The notes under the pieces were generated by a model, which saw nothing but the letters and a program-made list of their open reading frames with translations, searched no databases and had not been told where the DNA came from. From Prinia subflava (lineage: Eukaryota > Chordata > Aves > Passeriformes > Cisticolidae), in assembly GCF_021018805.1 (NCBI RefSeq), contig NC_086248.1:100737739-100801738 (forward strand): DNA of 64,000 nucleotides, in the 5' to 3' direction. Positions 25,701-38,853 of this stretch are shown here, one piece after another. The position numbers were made by a program, and so were the translations under genes. Each line of letters opens with the position of its first letter. Position 1 is the first letter of the stretch.

Positions 25701-28700
25701 GATATTTTTACATCAAGTTCATGAACTTCATAAGATTTGCCTTATCAACTCTCCAAGATAACATGAACAGAGTTTGCCACAATCATGAATAGTTGATCAA
25801 ATCAAAATCTATATAACATTCACCCAGACTAAAACTGTTTCTGAATGAATCATGTTATTGAGAGTATTGAGAGCATATATTGAGAGTATGAGTTATTTGA
25901 AGTATGAGATTTTGCTTTAAAAAGTTAGCTCATTTAATGATGAATTAATCATTCTTTTAAGGACAAGACATAGCTTCCTCTTTCGTTTAGAATCTTATAG
26001 CAAGGTACATGTAACAGCAATCTCATGTGAGAATGTTCACATAGCATTTGTTTGATATTTATATTCTTTTCTAAGTCTCTGGTTAGATACATGGCCTTTT
26101 TACAATAACATCTAGCACTATGCTCACTTTTTGGCATTTGAGAATTGCCTTCCCTAATGTTTAAAAAGAATATTCGTATTGCAATTTAAGTTAAGCACAT
26201 TCTATTTTATCTTGTCTTCCCTCAGAAGTCAGAATAATTGAAGCCTGTCTTTTTATAACATCCTTATTGTTATTTCCTGAGAATTTATTCTTCCCTGAGT
26301 TGCCTTTTCTTGAATCTAAGCAAGCTCTTTTATTGTCAGATTCACTTTCCTAACTTTTAATCGCTCTCTGCTATTCAAGATTGGGAACTCTCTACTTTCT
26401 TTGTTCTCTTTTGAACTGAGACGGAACAGTTGAGGCTGGGCCCTTAACAATGTATAATGAAGGAAGTACACTAATTGCTGATTTTACACATAACGATCCT
26501 AATAATGTAATTCAAATCTCCATTTGCTTTCTTGTTGCCTGTTTTGAAGCATAATCTGTTATCCAAGATATTGGCATTGAGATAGCTATCTTCTATTTTC
26601 CACTGTTTCTTCAGAACTCATTATTTGTCTCTATTTAAGTCTGTATATATCTTTATTCAACTACATAACTGACACCAGTCTAATTTTTTTCAGTTTGTCA
26701 AGCTCTTATTATTATGCTTTTCCTGAAATATATTTAATGATTCATTTCCCAGCCTTTAAATAACTCATAAATTGGATTAGCTTACTGCCTTCTTTTCAAT
26801 TCTCTAGTCTAAGACTTTATTTGAATCCCAAGAATCCCTAACCAGGATTTTCAAGACCCAGTTCAAAACTCAATAGCCCAATATGGTTTCAGATACTAAA
26901 AATGTTCCACTTGGACTGATATTTTCACTAATTGCACTTTTCTATGAGGCATCTTAACTAATCCCTAATATTTACATACTTCTAAAGGGTGTTTGAGGTA
27001 ATTACCAAAACCTCCTGAGGTTATAATCTTCTGTCAAATCAGCTTAAGGGAATTAGTTGAATAGTTGCATATAGTTGGAGAAACAACACTGTCATACATC
27101 TCTGCTGTGCCTCCTTTGTCTCTCTTTCTGCTCAAAGACCTGGAGAAGGACCACTATGATGGTAAAGTCTGTCCTCACTTGTTTCCATTCCTCACACCAG
27201 TGTGGCACTGGGCTCTGGACTTCCTTGCTAGCTGGAACTGAAAGGGCATCAGGAATCCAGGATGTCTCCCCTGTCAGCAGCATTTCCTCTTCCCTATGTT
27301 ATTCCCCAGAACCACTTTAGGCATTTCAAGATGCAGACTCAGAGATTTTTGCTTCCATACAAGACTCACTTCAGCTGATCACTGTGGTTCTGCACCCTAT
27401 TTCACAAGGCCTCTGCTTTATATGACAGCATTTTTAGAAAGTTGTGCATGAGAGAGCTCTTTGCTTTCAGTTGGGAATCAAGCCCTCATTTTCCATGGAA
27501 GATGAAAAGGAGGGCAATCCTCTGAGTCCCCTTCTTGGCCTTTATCAGACAGTACAGGAATAAAGCAACTCTGTGGGGTTTGGAGGTTAATCTTGGTGCA
27601 TGTTTGCAGTGCTTACTTAGTATATCTCTGTAGAATAATCTTCCTGACAGTAAGAACATCTTCAAGCAACCTTGATTCCCAGAGTGCCCATTTCTTGCAG
27701 CTAGGGCTCCCAGAGCTATTTCTGCTCTGGTTTCTGCCAAAGCTTTGCTGACTCTGGAAAGAGCTGCAGATAGTACAATGAGGGGTAAAAATACCAATGG
27801 GTTTACTGTGACCTGCAGTGTGAGGGCCTTCTTTCATGTCCAAATCATGAAGACCAGATAAGACCATAACGTCTTACTGAATAATTTATGTTGGTGCTCT
27901 CTTAGTTTTGGGGAGGAGTTTGTGGCATTTTGACATTTTCCTCAACACAATTTCCCCTCCACATTCCATTCACAATGGCAGGGGACACTTTACTGGGTCC
28001 TGTTGATAAAGCCTCAGTCTTCTCCTCCTTATGCTGTCACTTATTAATAAAGCCTCTTACTAAAGTTACACAAGTTGATTTTTAAGCAAAACACTCTCTG
28101 CTTTGTCCTCTGTTCCTTCCCCCAACAAATTATTTATTTTAGTTTCTTTAAGGTTCTTTTATTGTTAAGACGGTATTAAATGCATTAGGATGACTCTTAA
28201 TGTATGAAACAGAAAAAAGTATCCGATATTTTCTTGGCTGCTAATTTTTTCTATTTCTGAATCTCCAGTGTGCCAATATAGGACTAATTATGGGGCAGAA
28301 GACTTAAGTGAGAAACGTGCTGTGGAACTGAAGAGCAGCTAGAGAAAGGAGAGAAGCTCAGCTTAGTTACAATATACTTTGTTCACGTATATTGATTGTT
28401 AAACTGAAGTGACATCTAATTGGGCTAGCACATAGGCAGAAAGGAGAAAAAAAAAGCTAGCCTATCTGTAAGAGTAGCTCTAAATTGCTGCCTCTTTGAA
28501 GTAAAATAACAATGAAAATATCAGAAAAATTAAAAATGAGGTGGCACGTGTGTGTGTTTGTGTGGTGTTTTAATTTTGTTTGTTTGTTGTTTTTTGTTAG
28601 TCATCAGACATTCTACCAAGAAAATTTGAACTTACTGGGCAAAATTATTTTTATATTAAACAGATGAACCAGAAAGTCTATGAGAAATTTCAAATAGCCG

Positions 28701-31700
28701 CAAAGAAATAAAGAAATTTTAGTAGGAAGTTTGGCAAACAAATAATGGAACAATTTGAGCACAATACAGTGGAAAACTTTACACGTGAAATCTGGGCTGG
28801 TCATTTCTGCAATATTATGGTGATGGTTCCCAAAGTTTGACAACACTATTAAGGAAAGATAGAAAAATCAATACAGGCATTGTAAACCACTCTTTTGAGC
28901 TTGCACTAACACAAAGTTGAATTTTGATTTGCTGTACTCCTATTCTTGGCTATTTCCATGTTAGTTCCATGCTGCTTTTAGATTTTTAGAAGCTAACTAA
29001 GATATTTGCTTTACTGCAACTTAGAAAAGCAAAAATTTGACCATTAGCTGGTTGTATACTAAATTTCTACTTCATCTCAGTGAGATTTTAGGGATTTTCT
29101 CAGTAGGAAAACTCCAACTAAACTGTAGTTAATATATTCTTTTTTCCCTGTTAACGCAATAATCCCCTCTAACCACAACTTAGTTTTTGTGAGTGTTTCT
29201 GCTCTCTCCACAGTAAGAGGGTGTATCAATAACTACTTTGTATTGGTTACAAATATTATTCTTGGTATAATAGCTAGAAATGTTGCCGAACTACTGGCAC
29301 CACTGGAACATTTTGAAAATTATATAACTCCCAGGTAGTAGGGAGAGGTCTTGCATGTCTTTCTTAGGGTGTGCACAAAAAGACCATCAACATTATTTCA
29401 GATTTTGAGCTCAAATAATGACTAGGAAGAGGAATATCTTTGCAGACCTGCTTTCTGTCAACAAGCTTAGAAGACGAGTGTTTTCCTTCACTCACGTAAA
29501 TTTTCTGTTATTGGAAGAAGTGACCTGATTCTTCCATCAATAATGTAAGTTCTTATAGAAATAAAGAACTGAGTAAGCATTTTCTGTCATTTTTGTAGGT
29601 GCCATAGGAATGTCCACGGATCAAATTGAGTGAGAGTATTCATCAGTTAAATGTTGGTAGGATAATTAAGAAACATTCTTACTTACATCTCTATTTTTTT
29701 ATGGACTCAGACCTTTCTGCGAAACAAGCAGTATAATTTGGGGGCTTTCTATATATATTTCTAGTTAACAGCTTAAGTAGAATGCTTTCTTGCTCTATTT
29801 CATTTTCCTCTAAAATATTTTTCCAGCTTTTTGGATACTACAATAAAATATTCTTATTGGAAATTTTCCTGGGGAAAAAAGCTTTCACCCTCCTAATATT
29901 TGCAAGAAGCAAGCATATAAAATTAATATAACCTAGTTGGAGCAAACTTATCACCAGAAACCATTGATGTCCACCACATTTTGTGGTAGAATCTCTTTTT
30001 TTTAGGTGACACTGGAATAGTGAGAATGAAATCAATGAAATAGATTATTTTAAAGTGCTAAATTTGTTTGAGCCTATTGGGGTGATTATTATGCAGCTGG
30101 ACCCAGGAAAGAAAGACACAATCAGGACACTGCTTGGTTTTTATGGCCCTGGCTGGCTTCACCTGGGACTTCCACCCACACTTACTGCCCCACGGCTCCA
30201 GCTAAGCCCGGGTTTGGGAACTATTCCTTTCCTCAGCTGTGGTACTGGAGTGTAAGTGCTTGTTTCCTCCTCTAGCTGCAGGCTCTAAACAGTTTCTCAC
30301 CTGGAAAAAGCCTTTAAATATCTGTTTTAGCCTTGTCTCCAGCCTAGTAAACTTATATGTTGGTACGTTTTTTGTCTCTGGCCTAATAATCTTTTGTTCT
30401 TGGCCACAGCTCCTTTTAAAGTGTGTGGGGCTGTCAGTGGCACTTGCTGCCAGTGTCTATCCCAGCTCAGCTGGCTCAGCTATTGGGGTCTGCACTGTTA
30501 GTAAGGCCTTACCATAACCAGAGTCATCTTCCTCTCAGGAGAAGTCTGTCCTTGCCTCTCCCCCAGACACAGCCACTTTCTGACTGGTGCTCGAGGAAAA
30601 ATGAGCATTTTTCATTTAGAAAAGGGGAGTTTGACAGAGTAGGAGCTTGGCAAATAAATTGGTTGGACAGGTTTGTGCCCCAGTAAATCCTCTGGGCTTC
30701 ATAATTCAAGAGGAATAGTTGGTTACCCCTGGTTATATGGATACAAATCAAAAGATCATTTTAGCATTTAACTAACATATTGCATGTTTTAAAATTATGT
30801 TTACAATTTAAGAGACAGAGACATTTAAATTTTTTCTGTTACCATTGGGTTTATCCTCATCATCTAGCCTGGGTCAGGGTAACAAAGTAAACTCTATAAG
30901 TGGAATCTGATGCAAAGTGTTTGTTTAATTAAAAAAATATGATTTTAAGATTTGTGAGCAGCAGATTTAACTTGTGGGCACAGATTTGTGGTTTGTAATA
31001 GGAATTTTAGCATGACATGAGCACAAGAAAATTGAATTCTCTGTCTGTATATGATAAACCTCAGTGGGAGACTCCTGTCTGGATTTGTCTGGGGCAGATT
31101 TTGTCTATAAAACCATTCCAAAACCTTGCTGATACGTTTTTTGACTGTGTTGAAGTTTGTCACTCTACAGAGCATGAGAAACAGAACAGGAATATAGAAG
31201 CATTGAATCCTTGGTGGCTGATTTTACTTGTGTTTTGTTCCTGTTCATTGGCTGGTGGACTTGCACTGGAGATATGACACCAGTAATAAATTTGCAGTCT
31301 TGTAAAAACAGTTTCAATGACAAAATATACTTGTTTGAGTTGGACTAATTGAGAAAAGAAATCTGGTAACCCTATTGAACCATATCCCATAGCACTCTAA
31401 TCTACCCAGTCAAGTCTGAAATGGACTATTTAAGAATTATTGAATAGAAGAAAATTGGAAAAAGGATAAGAGATCAATAAGGTCACAAAGAAACTATTTA
31501 TTTTGAGACACAAATTTACAAAGACTTACCCATAAATTAAACTTTGGCACAGTAAATAGTATTATTGAATCCAACTAAATATCCCAAAACATGGAAAGCT
31601 AAAGATGTACTTTACCTCTGCAGGATCAGGATTTACTTCAGGCAATAATTCTGCATTTCAAAATAGCATATTACTCCCTTGCAGTAATTTTAAATTGTTG

Positions 31701-33976
31701 TGTTTCAAGAGAAGACTATCAAAGCCTCATTTCTCCCTCTTGGTCTTGACAATAAGGAATTACAACATTACACTTCAGTCTGAAAAACACAAAATGTATT
31801 TTTAAAGTGGAGGTGATCCATGAGGTCTGGTCTGAGATCTCCAAAGAAAATAACAATTTTTAATACCTCAAATTTTGCGCACTGAAATTTTCATCTCAGC
31901 TGAACTTTCATAGGTCACATCTACAAAGCAGTCACCTGCAGGTCTGATAAAAAAAGAAAAATAATGATTGCAAGAACTTGACACACCAAAATTAAATATA
32001 TTTTACTGAAAGAAGACAAGTAAACAAAGGGCAGAACTGGGATGAGAAAATAGGTTAGTACAAGAGTTTTCTCAGTAAAACAGATTGCACTTCAATTTGA
32101 ATTGAGAATAGTTTACATTTTCAGTTGGTACTTTCTTATTTGCTTCATGAATCTTGCTGAGAATTTCATTGTTTTAGAAATGCATGTATATTTTATTTAT
32201 TGGGTCTCCAATACCAGTAATTTCATATTTATATGTTAGACATATTAGACAAGAAATACCCCTAAAAATCTAGTAGAGGTCAATTGACATGCCCCACTAG
32301 GACCTAAAACCCCCTGTTAGCGGTAGGGTATTTCAGTAAATTGAGATTTTTTGAATAACCTTTTCTGGGTAACAGCTGAATAATTTAACTACTCCCTTCT
32401 TCTAAGACCTTTAAGTGCACTCATGTATCCTGAAAAAAATGTATGTTTCTCCCATGAAGAGTAGTTTTCTCTCTGATAACATAGTTCCACTAACTTCAAA
32501 TTAACTCCTGTTTTCAGAATGTAAATTATACTAAATTATAGTAAATATTGCTAAATTATATTCCATTTCAGAATGGAATTATACTTAAGATTTTGGGAGG
32601 GATACGTCATTGAAAAACAAATCTGTTTAATATCCTTTTGCCACTGTTCATGAAATATGATGTTCTTATTAAACATTTAACCAGTAATACGGTGTATTGA
32701 AGTAGCAATGTAAAAGCAAGAAATCTGCAGTAATACACTTCAGATCTTGTGGTCTTTAATCAGAAATATTATATTTATTATTGCTTTCAAGTGTCCTGAA
32801 AATGTTGTAATTTAATGGTTAGAACTCGTTCAAAGCTGTCCTAAGCATATCCTGGAACAGAAATGAGAAGCCTAAATTACCTTCTGTGATGTATTTCTGC
32901 TGGAAATAATGAAGATGCATTTGTCTGCCTTACACGCACCTAAATGTATGAGAACCTGAATCAAAATATTCTTAGTACACACTAGCATTGTCTAAAATAA
33001 ATCATATTATCAGTTACATATCTAGGGAAAGTGTGGTTTTAAACAGTTAAAGAGAAAAATGAATTATTTTACTTCAAATGCTGAGGTGCACTATAACAGA
33101 ATTTTGTTGCTCAGAAGCACTTCCTACTAACCTCACTTATGATTAAAGCTGACAGTTGATTGTTTTTTTCTTCAAATCCTATCTAATATTTTTTGTCCCA
33201 GAAAGAGCAAATTTTCCAGGAAGCTTACAAAAGAGGCATTGCACTTCTATTATTTAGAAATTTTACAAATTCCATTTTGAAGAAAAATCAAAAGGAAGCC
33301 TTTCTCTTACAAAATGTTATGTCTTGAACTGAAACTATGACTCTGTTCCTCACCATCCACCTCCTTTCACTAACAGTTTGGCCTCCTACAAAAATTATAT
33401 ATGAAAAATTATGAAAATTACAATTCCATCATGTTAGAAAGCTTTCCCTGAAAAATTAGATTTATCATTTTCCTTTTAAAATGCCCTTTTCCCACCAAAG
33501 AGCCAAAGGAACATCCAGTGCAGCTCAAATGCGTTCTCACTATCTATGGTTTGTCTGATGAGGCATTTTGGAGGACTTCTGTCTCCAAAGAAAGCCCAAG
33601 GAAGGGAAAGTTCAGCAACACAATGGAGTTCCTCAAATGTGTAGCAGAAGTACTGGGGGGAGAATGTCACTAAGCATTCACAGGAACGTAGACCTTACTA
33701 AAAGGCCTCTTGCCATAGCCTGCTATTTCTATAAAGGTTTGGCAATGTCCCTTCTTGATGAACTGATGAAAAAATATGTATTTTACAAAGATCCAGATGT
33801 ATTGGACAAACAATTCAACAGATACGATTACATTTCAGTAAGGCACATGATATTTTGCCCGTTTCTACTCCCTTGACACTTTAAATACAAGTGATCTTGA
33901 TGCCTTAAGTTTTGGTTCTCATATTTTCCAGATTCTGTAGTATTCATTAGTATTTAACTCTGAACTTCATATAAAG
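22741..33976. other. Long featureless stretch; two mildly GC-richer patches
   Basis: I find no supportable gene over about 11 kb. Open frames up to 107 codons occur on both strands without recognisable features. Two patches differ in composition: about 27050-27870 and about 30050-30700. The second holds a diverged 39-bp tandem duplication (listed separately). Both may be remains of old insertions, but no CR1 or LTR landmark is clear in them. Confidence 0.5.
30333..30410. repeat. Diverged 39-bp tandem duplication
   Basis: A block starting TTGTCTCCAGCCTAGTAAAC at 30333 is followed 39 bases later (30372) by TTGTCTCTGGCCTAATAATC. About three quarters of the first 32 positions agree, and similarity drops towards the end of each unit. 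It lies inside the GC-richer patch at 30050-30700. Confidence 0.6.
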
Positions 33977-34392
33977 TGTTAGCAAGTTCTCTTCACAGAC
34001 AAAACAATCCTTTTCCAGCCTGAGAACCAAGAACACAGTTATAGCTTCAGCCCCAAAAGCTATTTAAAAAAGCAAATTCAAGGGAGCAAAACTGGGAGAA
34101 TGTTACTTCAATACCAGAAGCTGTAATTGGACAATTAACTCCAATATGCAAGTGGACCAAACTTATAAAAGTGTGAAAACTCATGACCTGTCATCCATCT
34201 TTGGTGTAGCCTTGGCCAGGCTCTTGTACTGCCCAGGGTGTATCCTTTAAAGGTCTTTTTAATAAATACCTACTTTATTCCTTTAACACTGTCTAGCCTC
34301 TGTTCCAGGTAGCCTCTCTAGTCATCAATTTTGTCTGGCCTTGTGTAGTCAGTGTGAGTCAATGACACCTGACCTGGAAATCTTACCTGACA
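33977..34392 (+). mobile_element. Probable ERV LTR, plus strand
   Basis: This reads like a compact retroviral LTR. A TATA box (TATAAAA, 34164-34170) is followed about 95 bases later by AATAAA (34261-34266) and a segment ('cctactttattcctttaaca', 'gtctagcctctgttccaggt') that I recall from songbird ERV LTRs. A possible TGTTAG start (33977) pairs with CTGACA at 34392. No target-site duplication is apparent, so the ends are uncertain; an alternative 3' end is CA at 34327. No internal viral genes are adjacent. Confidence 0.6.
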
Positions 34393-36692
34393 ATTTGTAC
34401 TGGAATCTGTATTCTGCTCCAGGGCCAGCACTCTGTAGATTTTCTTCTTTCTAAAGAAGAAAATGTACGCGAATTTTCTTTATCAAGGCTATTGGCAATG
34501 TAAAATGGAAACAACTTTGGACTAGAAATCAGAGAAGAGTACAAAAAAAAATGTATTTGAACAGTAATATGTAGGTCTAAATTACAACTTGAAGGAATAA
34601 GTCAAAAGACTTTACTTGCTTAGGATTTCTTCACTGGGTTAACCATCAAATTTTGTTAAAGTCAGCTGCCTCTTTAGGATTTTAAGCCATCTCTTAAGAG
34701 ATGGAGACTATCTTTTCTGATGGTTTATCTCCGTTTTCTGTGCTTTTCTGACTACCACTGATGGGCTGGCTGGTGATGATTAGAGATCCATTACTCATTG
34801 TTGATCATGTTTTCCTGTGGAACCACTCTTTACCAGACTACTATCACTTCAGCTGAAGGCTTTATCTGCATTTGCTATTCCAAAGAAGATAGCAAAAAGC
34901 ATGGCTGAGATTAATCTTTGATGTTTATGAACCTTCCTGGTCTTACTGTGTACCAAAATATTAGAAAAATATTCTCAACAGAGTATAAAAAGTATTGGAG
35001 AAGGACAAATGAAGAACAAAGGCACAAGCAATCATAACACAATACGTATTTGTCAGACTTTCTTGCTAAGTTACTCTAAATAAATGTCCCATGTTACATC
35101 TCAGAGGATGTCGTTATATTTTGTACTTTATCCCTACTCCCAGTTGCATCTTGAATGGAACAGTTGGGGATCAGCAGTTAATGACTAATCTCCATCTCTC
35201 CATTCCCCAACCCCCCTCCTTTTTTTTTCTTGAAACCAAAAGCAAAATAAAGCCTTGTGCTCAGCAGAAATAGATATGAATGAAGACACTCTGTTATTGT
35301 AATGTCAAGCACCCAGGAGGAAGGTCAAGACTGATGATAGGAGGCACTTTGACATGAGAGAGGATTATTCTGCCACTTTGCAAACACTTTGATACCAGAA
35401 AATAGCCATAAGTAAAATGCAAATTCATGATTGTAGATACTAATGTGAATTCAAATTTCTACTGACACAAGCAAGAAAATTGAATTTTGAATATACTCTG
35501 CATTTATTTTCATGCTCAGGTTAGATTTTTGTGGCTAAGTTGCAGAGTTAACTGCTGAAATTAATGATTGAAATAGTTTCAAGTGATAAACGTATTAGAG
35601 AAAGTCTGGTCCTCTTTGGAGACTTTCTGCAATCAGAGAGAACGACAGCAATTTGTCCCTTATGCATCTTACTCCTATTGGTATAGTCTGTGTCAGGGGC
35701 AAGGAATTTTGGTTCTCCTTGTGCTTCCCAGCTGGAAGTGTCTGCAGCAGAGATACCTGTGCTCCACTTGATGTCAGCCTCACCAATCAAGGTCTTACAG
35801 ACCTGATTGTCATTTCCTACCTGATGGTGAACCCCATGAAAAAACAACATGGCAGAAAGTAGTAGAAGCAGCAGGATTTAATTTTCTTCCCAGAAGACGT
35901 AGTAAGAAAAATGAGAAAACCACATGTAAATCCTATATGATAACATAGGAGACATCATAATGATGTACTGGAAAATCACTTGCCCGCATCTTTCTTATAC
36001 CTCTTTATGCCTTCCCCTGGGAGGACACACCAGGAGGACACCACACTTTTTAGACTGTATTTAATGTAAGTTAAATTATGGCTTATATCTCATCTTTATC
36101 TAGCTGACCATAAAATTATTACTGTAAAACAAAGTTCTCCCAGTGTTTCATACAGCACATTCTGTCCTTGAGTGATTTACTGGCATCCGTAACTGTTGCT
36201 GAACTCTGTTTATGTCACTACAGTCAAAGGCTGGGTCTCCACAAAGGCTCTAAAAGCTGTCATGGGCACTTTTGAAATGTACAGTCATAGGATAAAACTC
36301 TTTTCAAATCTGAATGAGGCTGTTTTGTTCCTTCTCTTCTCTTCCTCCTTATTCTGTACAAAGAGGTCTTAAGGCTTCCCAAGAGCTCATGTGGAGGTAA
36401 TGGCAGTAGAAATAAATAAGGGTTAGGCTGGTCATCAGAGCTGAAAGAACATGCAAGAATTCTAACACGTTGACAAGTACAACGTGTCAAAATAGAGACA
36501 AATTGAGGTGGTCTTTATCATACATAATTTACATGACTTTTTTTTTTTTTTCCCACATTGAGAAAAGATAGAATATAGAAAATACCAACAATTTCTCCCA
36601 GTATAAAAATCACAGGCAGCCCTCTGGTGATGTAAACCTCTAAAATAGTTATAATTATTGATAATTAAAATAATTTGCTAGTAATATGCCTG
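34393..36692. other. Unique sequence, no supported gene
   Basis: No gene is supported. At 35548-35862 four overlapping frames on both strands stay open for 60-100 codons, which reflects a local shortage of stop codons and not a recognisable protein. A perfect 18-bp palindrome lies at 34688-34705. Confidence 0.55.
36688..36692. repeat. Left target-site duplication GCCTG
   Basis: The five bases GCCTG directly precede the LTR start and recur directly after its end (38061-38065), which marks both borders of the insertion. Confidence 0.85.
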
Positions 36693-36947
36693 TGTCGTGG
36701 TTGGGGGGGGAGGTGAATTCCTCCAGGGGGATGTGGGCAGTCCAATCAGTGATCAGCTTTTCTGCTGGCACCTGGGTTGGTCACTTAGAGGTTTGGACAC
36801 GCCTCTGAGGACACAAAGAGTTAAAAGCAGGAGTCTGAGGGGCTTGGCCTCTTTTCGGATCCGGGTTTTCAGCAGAGAGACGTCTCCAGCCTCCTTCCCC
36901 CGCCTGGCCACGAGGCTGGGTGGGGGAGGGGAAACACGTGGTCGGCT

Positions 36948-36956
36948 CAGGTAAGC
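36948..36956 (+). other. Consensus splice donor inside the LTR
   Basis: CAG followed by GTAAGC matches the vertebrate 5' splice-site consensus closely. It lies about 130 bases downstream of the TTAAAAG box, where a short first exon would end if the LTR is transcribed. Whether it is used cannot be told from sequence. Confidence 0.5.
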
Positions 36957-37919
36957 CGGAGCCCCCCCGGGGGTGGGGAGAAGAGAATGGACAGGACTGG
37001 AACTGAGCTGCCCCGTCCAGGATGGAGGGGTGGAAAACTGTGGAAGTGCCTTCTGTGTGTGCTCACCCCCCTCCTCCCCCCAAACTCCGGGAGAAGGTGC
37101 CCAGCCACGTGGGGGGTTGCCGAGCCTGGGAGTGCCTCGCCTGCAGCACCCTGCCGAGAAGAAACTGTTAACCCTTGCTTGGCAGAAAGAAACTTTTCTT
37201 AGACATTGATTCTCATGACTGGTGGTTTTCGGAGAGAGGGAAGCGGCCTGGGACCGAGATGATAAAGCATGATTGGAAGGAACTCGATGGAAGAATGAGA
37301 GGAGTAGCCTTGGAGCTGGACTTTTCTTGCATAATGTCAGCCATGGACTGAACTTGAGTCTCTTTTGAACATAAACTGCATTTTTGGGTGGATGCAGCTG
37401 CCCCTTGCTTTTGCTACAGTGACTGGCACTTGAAGAGTTGGAGCGAGCAGAGAAGAGAGGGGGAGGGTGAGGTGGTGCCCTCTGCCCTCAGGGCAGACCT
37501 GCTCCTGGAACCCCGGCCCCTGGGTAAAAAGGGGAGAGCTCGGCATGCAGCATCCTTAAAAAGCCCTGTATGTAGTTTTGGCCTATGAGACAGCGGTGAG
37601 AGCGCTGGACATAGGAAAAAGAGAGTGTCACCTTAGCAGACTTCTCCGGGCGGTGCTATGGGTGACATGGAAACACATAAGGGGTGGACCCGTGTTTTCT
37701 GAGGAACAGTCTGTGGTGCGAGAGAGACTCCTCTCTCCCTTGCTGAATTGAAGATTAGTTTGTTTTTGAGTGGTGATTGTTTGATCTAAAACCCAGGGGT
37801 TGGTCTGTGAAGAGTGATGGGTGGGGAGGTAGAAACTGGGAGAAGAAATGTTCTAAGAAGTTTTTATTTCTGTCTCTGTGTGTGTTTAAGAGTATCTCTG
37901 TCCCTGTTCTTATGTAATT

Positions 37920-37925
37920 AATAAA
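37920..37925 (+). promoter_or_regulatory. Polyadenylation signal of the LTR
   Basis: AATAAA followed by a GT-rich stretch (TTTTGGTGGG and a T run), the usual arrangement upstream of a cleavage site. It sits 135 bases before the LTR end. Confidence 0.75.
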
Positions 37926-38060
37926 GTTTTGGTGGGTTTTTTTTGTTTTCAAGGTTTAAGCCTGCTCTGCTCTGTTCCTGATCACATCCCACAGGAGTTG
38001 TTAGAGAAAAAACATATATTCATGGGTGCACTAACATCTGGCCAGTGCTAACCCATGACA

Positions 38061-38065
38061 GCCTG
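38061..38065. repeat. Right target-site duplication GCCTG
   Basis: Matches the five bases just before the LTR start. Confidence 0.85.
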
Positions 38066-38762
38066 TCAATTTCTAACAGTCAGGAACTGATTACTTCCTA
38101 AAAAAAAGTCATGCTTGCTTTATTTTTTCCTTTTTGTGTGCCATTCTGAAATAATTAGAAAATATAAATTAAAAAAAAAGTCATCATAAATATTAAAGTA
38201 AAACCATTTCAAAGATCAACAATATCATGTCATCAACCTTAGTGGAAAAAATATTTCATTAGTAAAATACTCCCACCAGAAACCTGGTAAATATCCTAAT
38301 CCTGATTCTTACTCATCTTTGGCTGCCCAAGATTAATTTCCATTTGCATGTACTTCTGTGCTTGAGTGGTGGTGCTTAATTTGGTTAAATTTTAACCCTT
38401 TCTTATGTTTTTAAAAAATGTATTTCTTATGTGGTGGCATTACAGCATTTCTGTAAGCATAATTTTTCAGTGTGATTTTTAAGTTCATTAACTTTACATG
38501 AATAAATCAAATTATGAAAGCATTCTTATTTAATAATAAGGCATGAAAAATATCTCATAAGGAAAGATAAGACTCAGAGATAGTAATCATGATGAGTTGT
38601 CATTTACTAAGTGGAGTAATAGGTGAGGTGACATCCCAAAGAAGCTACAAACTGTTGATTTTAACAATTTATTTGGGAAATAAGATTCTGAAATCAGAAT
38701 ATCTATCACTTCCAGGATTTTGTAGTCCAGATTGGATGGAGCTCTGAGTAAACTGTTCTAAT
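38066..38762. other. AT-rich unique sequence
   Basis: Nothing recognised between the solo LTR and the short CR1 fragment. Confidence 0.6.
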
Positions 38763-38853
38763 GGATGGTGTCCCTAGCAATGGAAGGGTTGCTGGAACTC
38801 AATGGTCTTTAAGGTTGCTTCTAACCCAAACCATTCTATGATTCAATGATTCA
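38763..38853 (+). mobile_element. Short CR1 LINE 3' end
   Basis: The last 90 or so bases of a CR1 copy: 'ggaactcaatggtctttaag', 'cttctaacccaaaccattc' and the octamer pair ATTCTATG ATTCAATG. It is severely 5'-truncated. Confidence 0.85.

Larger units (their letters stand above)
36693..38060 (+). mobile_element. Solo ERV LTR (1,368 bp) with intact ends
   Basis: The element starts TGTCGTGG and ends CCATGACA, an imperfect inverted repeat of the TG...CA type, and is flanked by the 5-bp duplication GCCTG. Five-base duplications fit class III (ERVL-type) integration, but class is not proven. No gag, pol or env sequence lies next to it, so it is a solo LTR left by recombination between the two LTRs of a provirus. 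Inside are a GC- and CpG-rich left part (about 36770-37150) that contrasts with the AT-rich flanks, a TTAAAAG box near 36821, a consensus splice donor CAG|GTAAGC at 36948-36956, and AATAAA at 37920-37925. It carries no viral protein. Conservation of ends and signals suggests a fairly recent insertion. Confidence 0.88.

Noticed and set aside
33568..33876. 102-codon plus-strand frame considered as an exon
   Set aside because: No known domain, and no convincing splice acceptor and donor pair in frame.
35548..35862. Four overlapping open frames on both strands
   Set aside because: No recognisable product in any frame; frames open on both strands at once indicate local base content, not coding.
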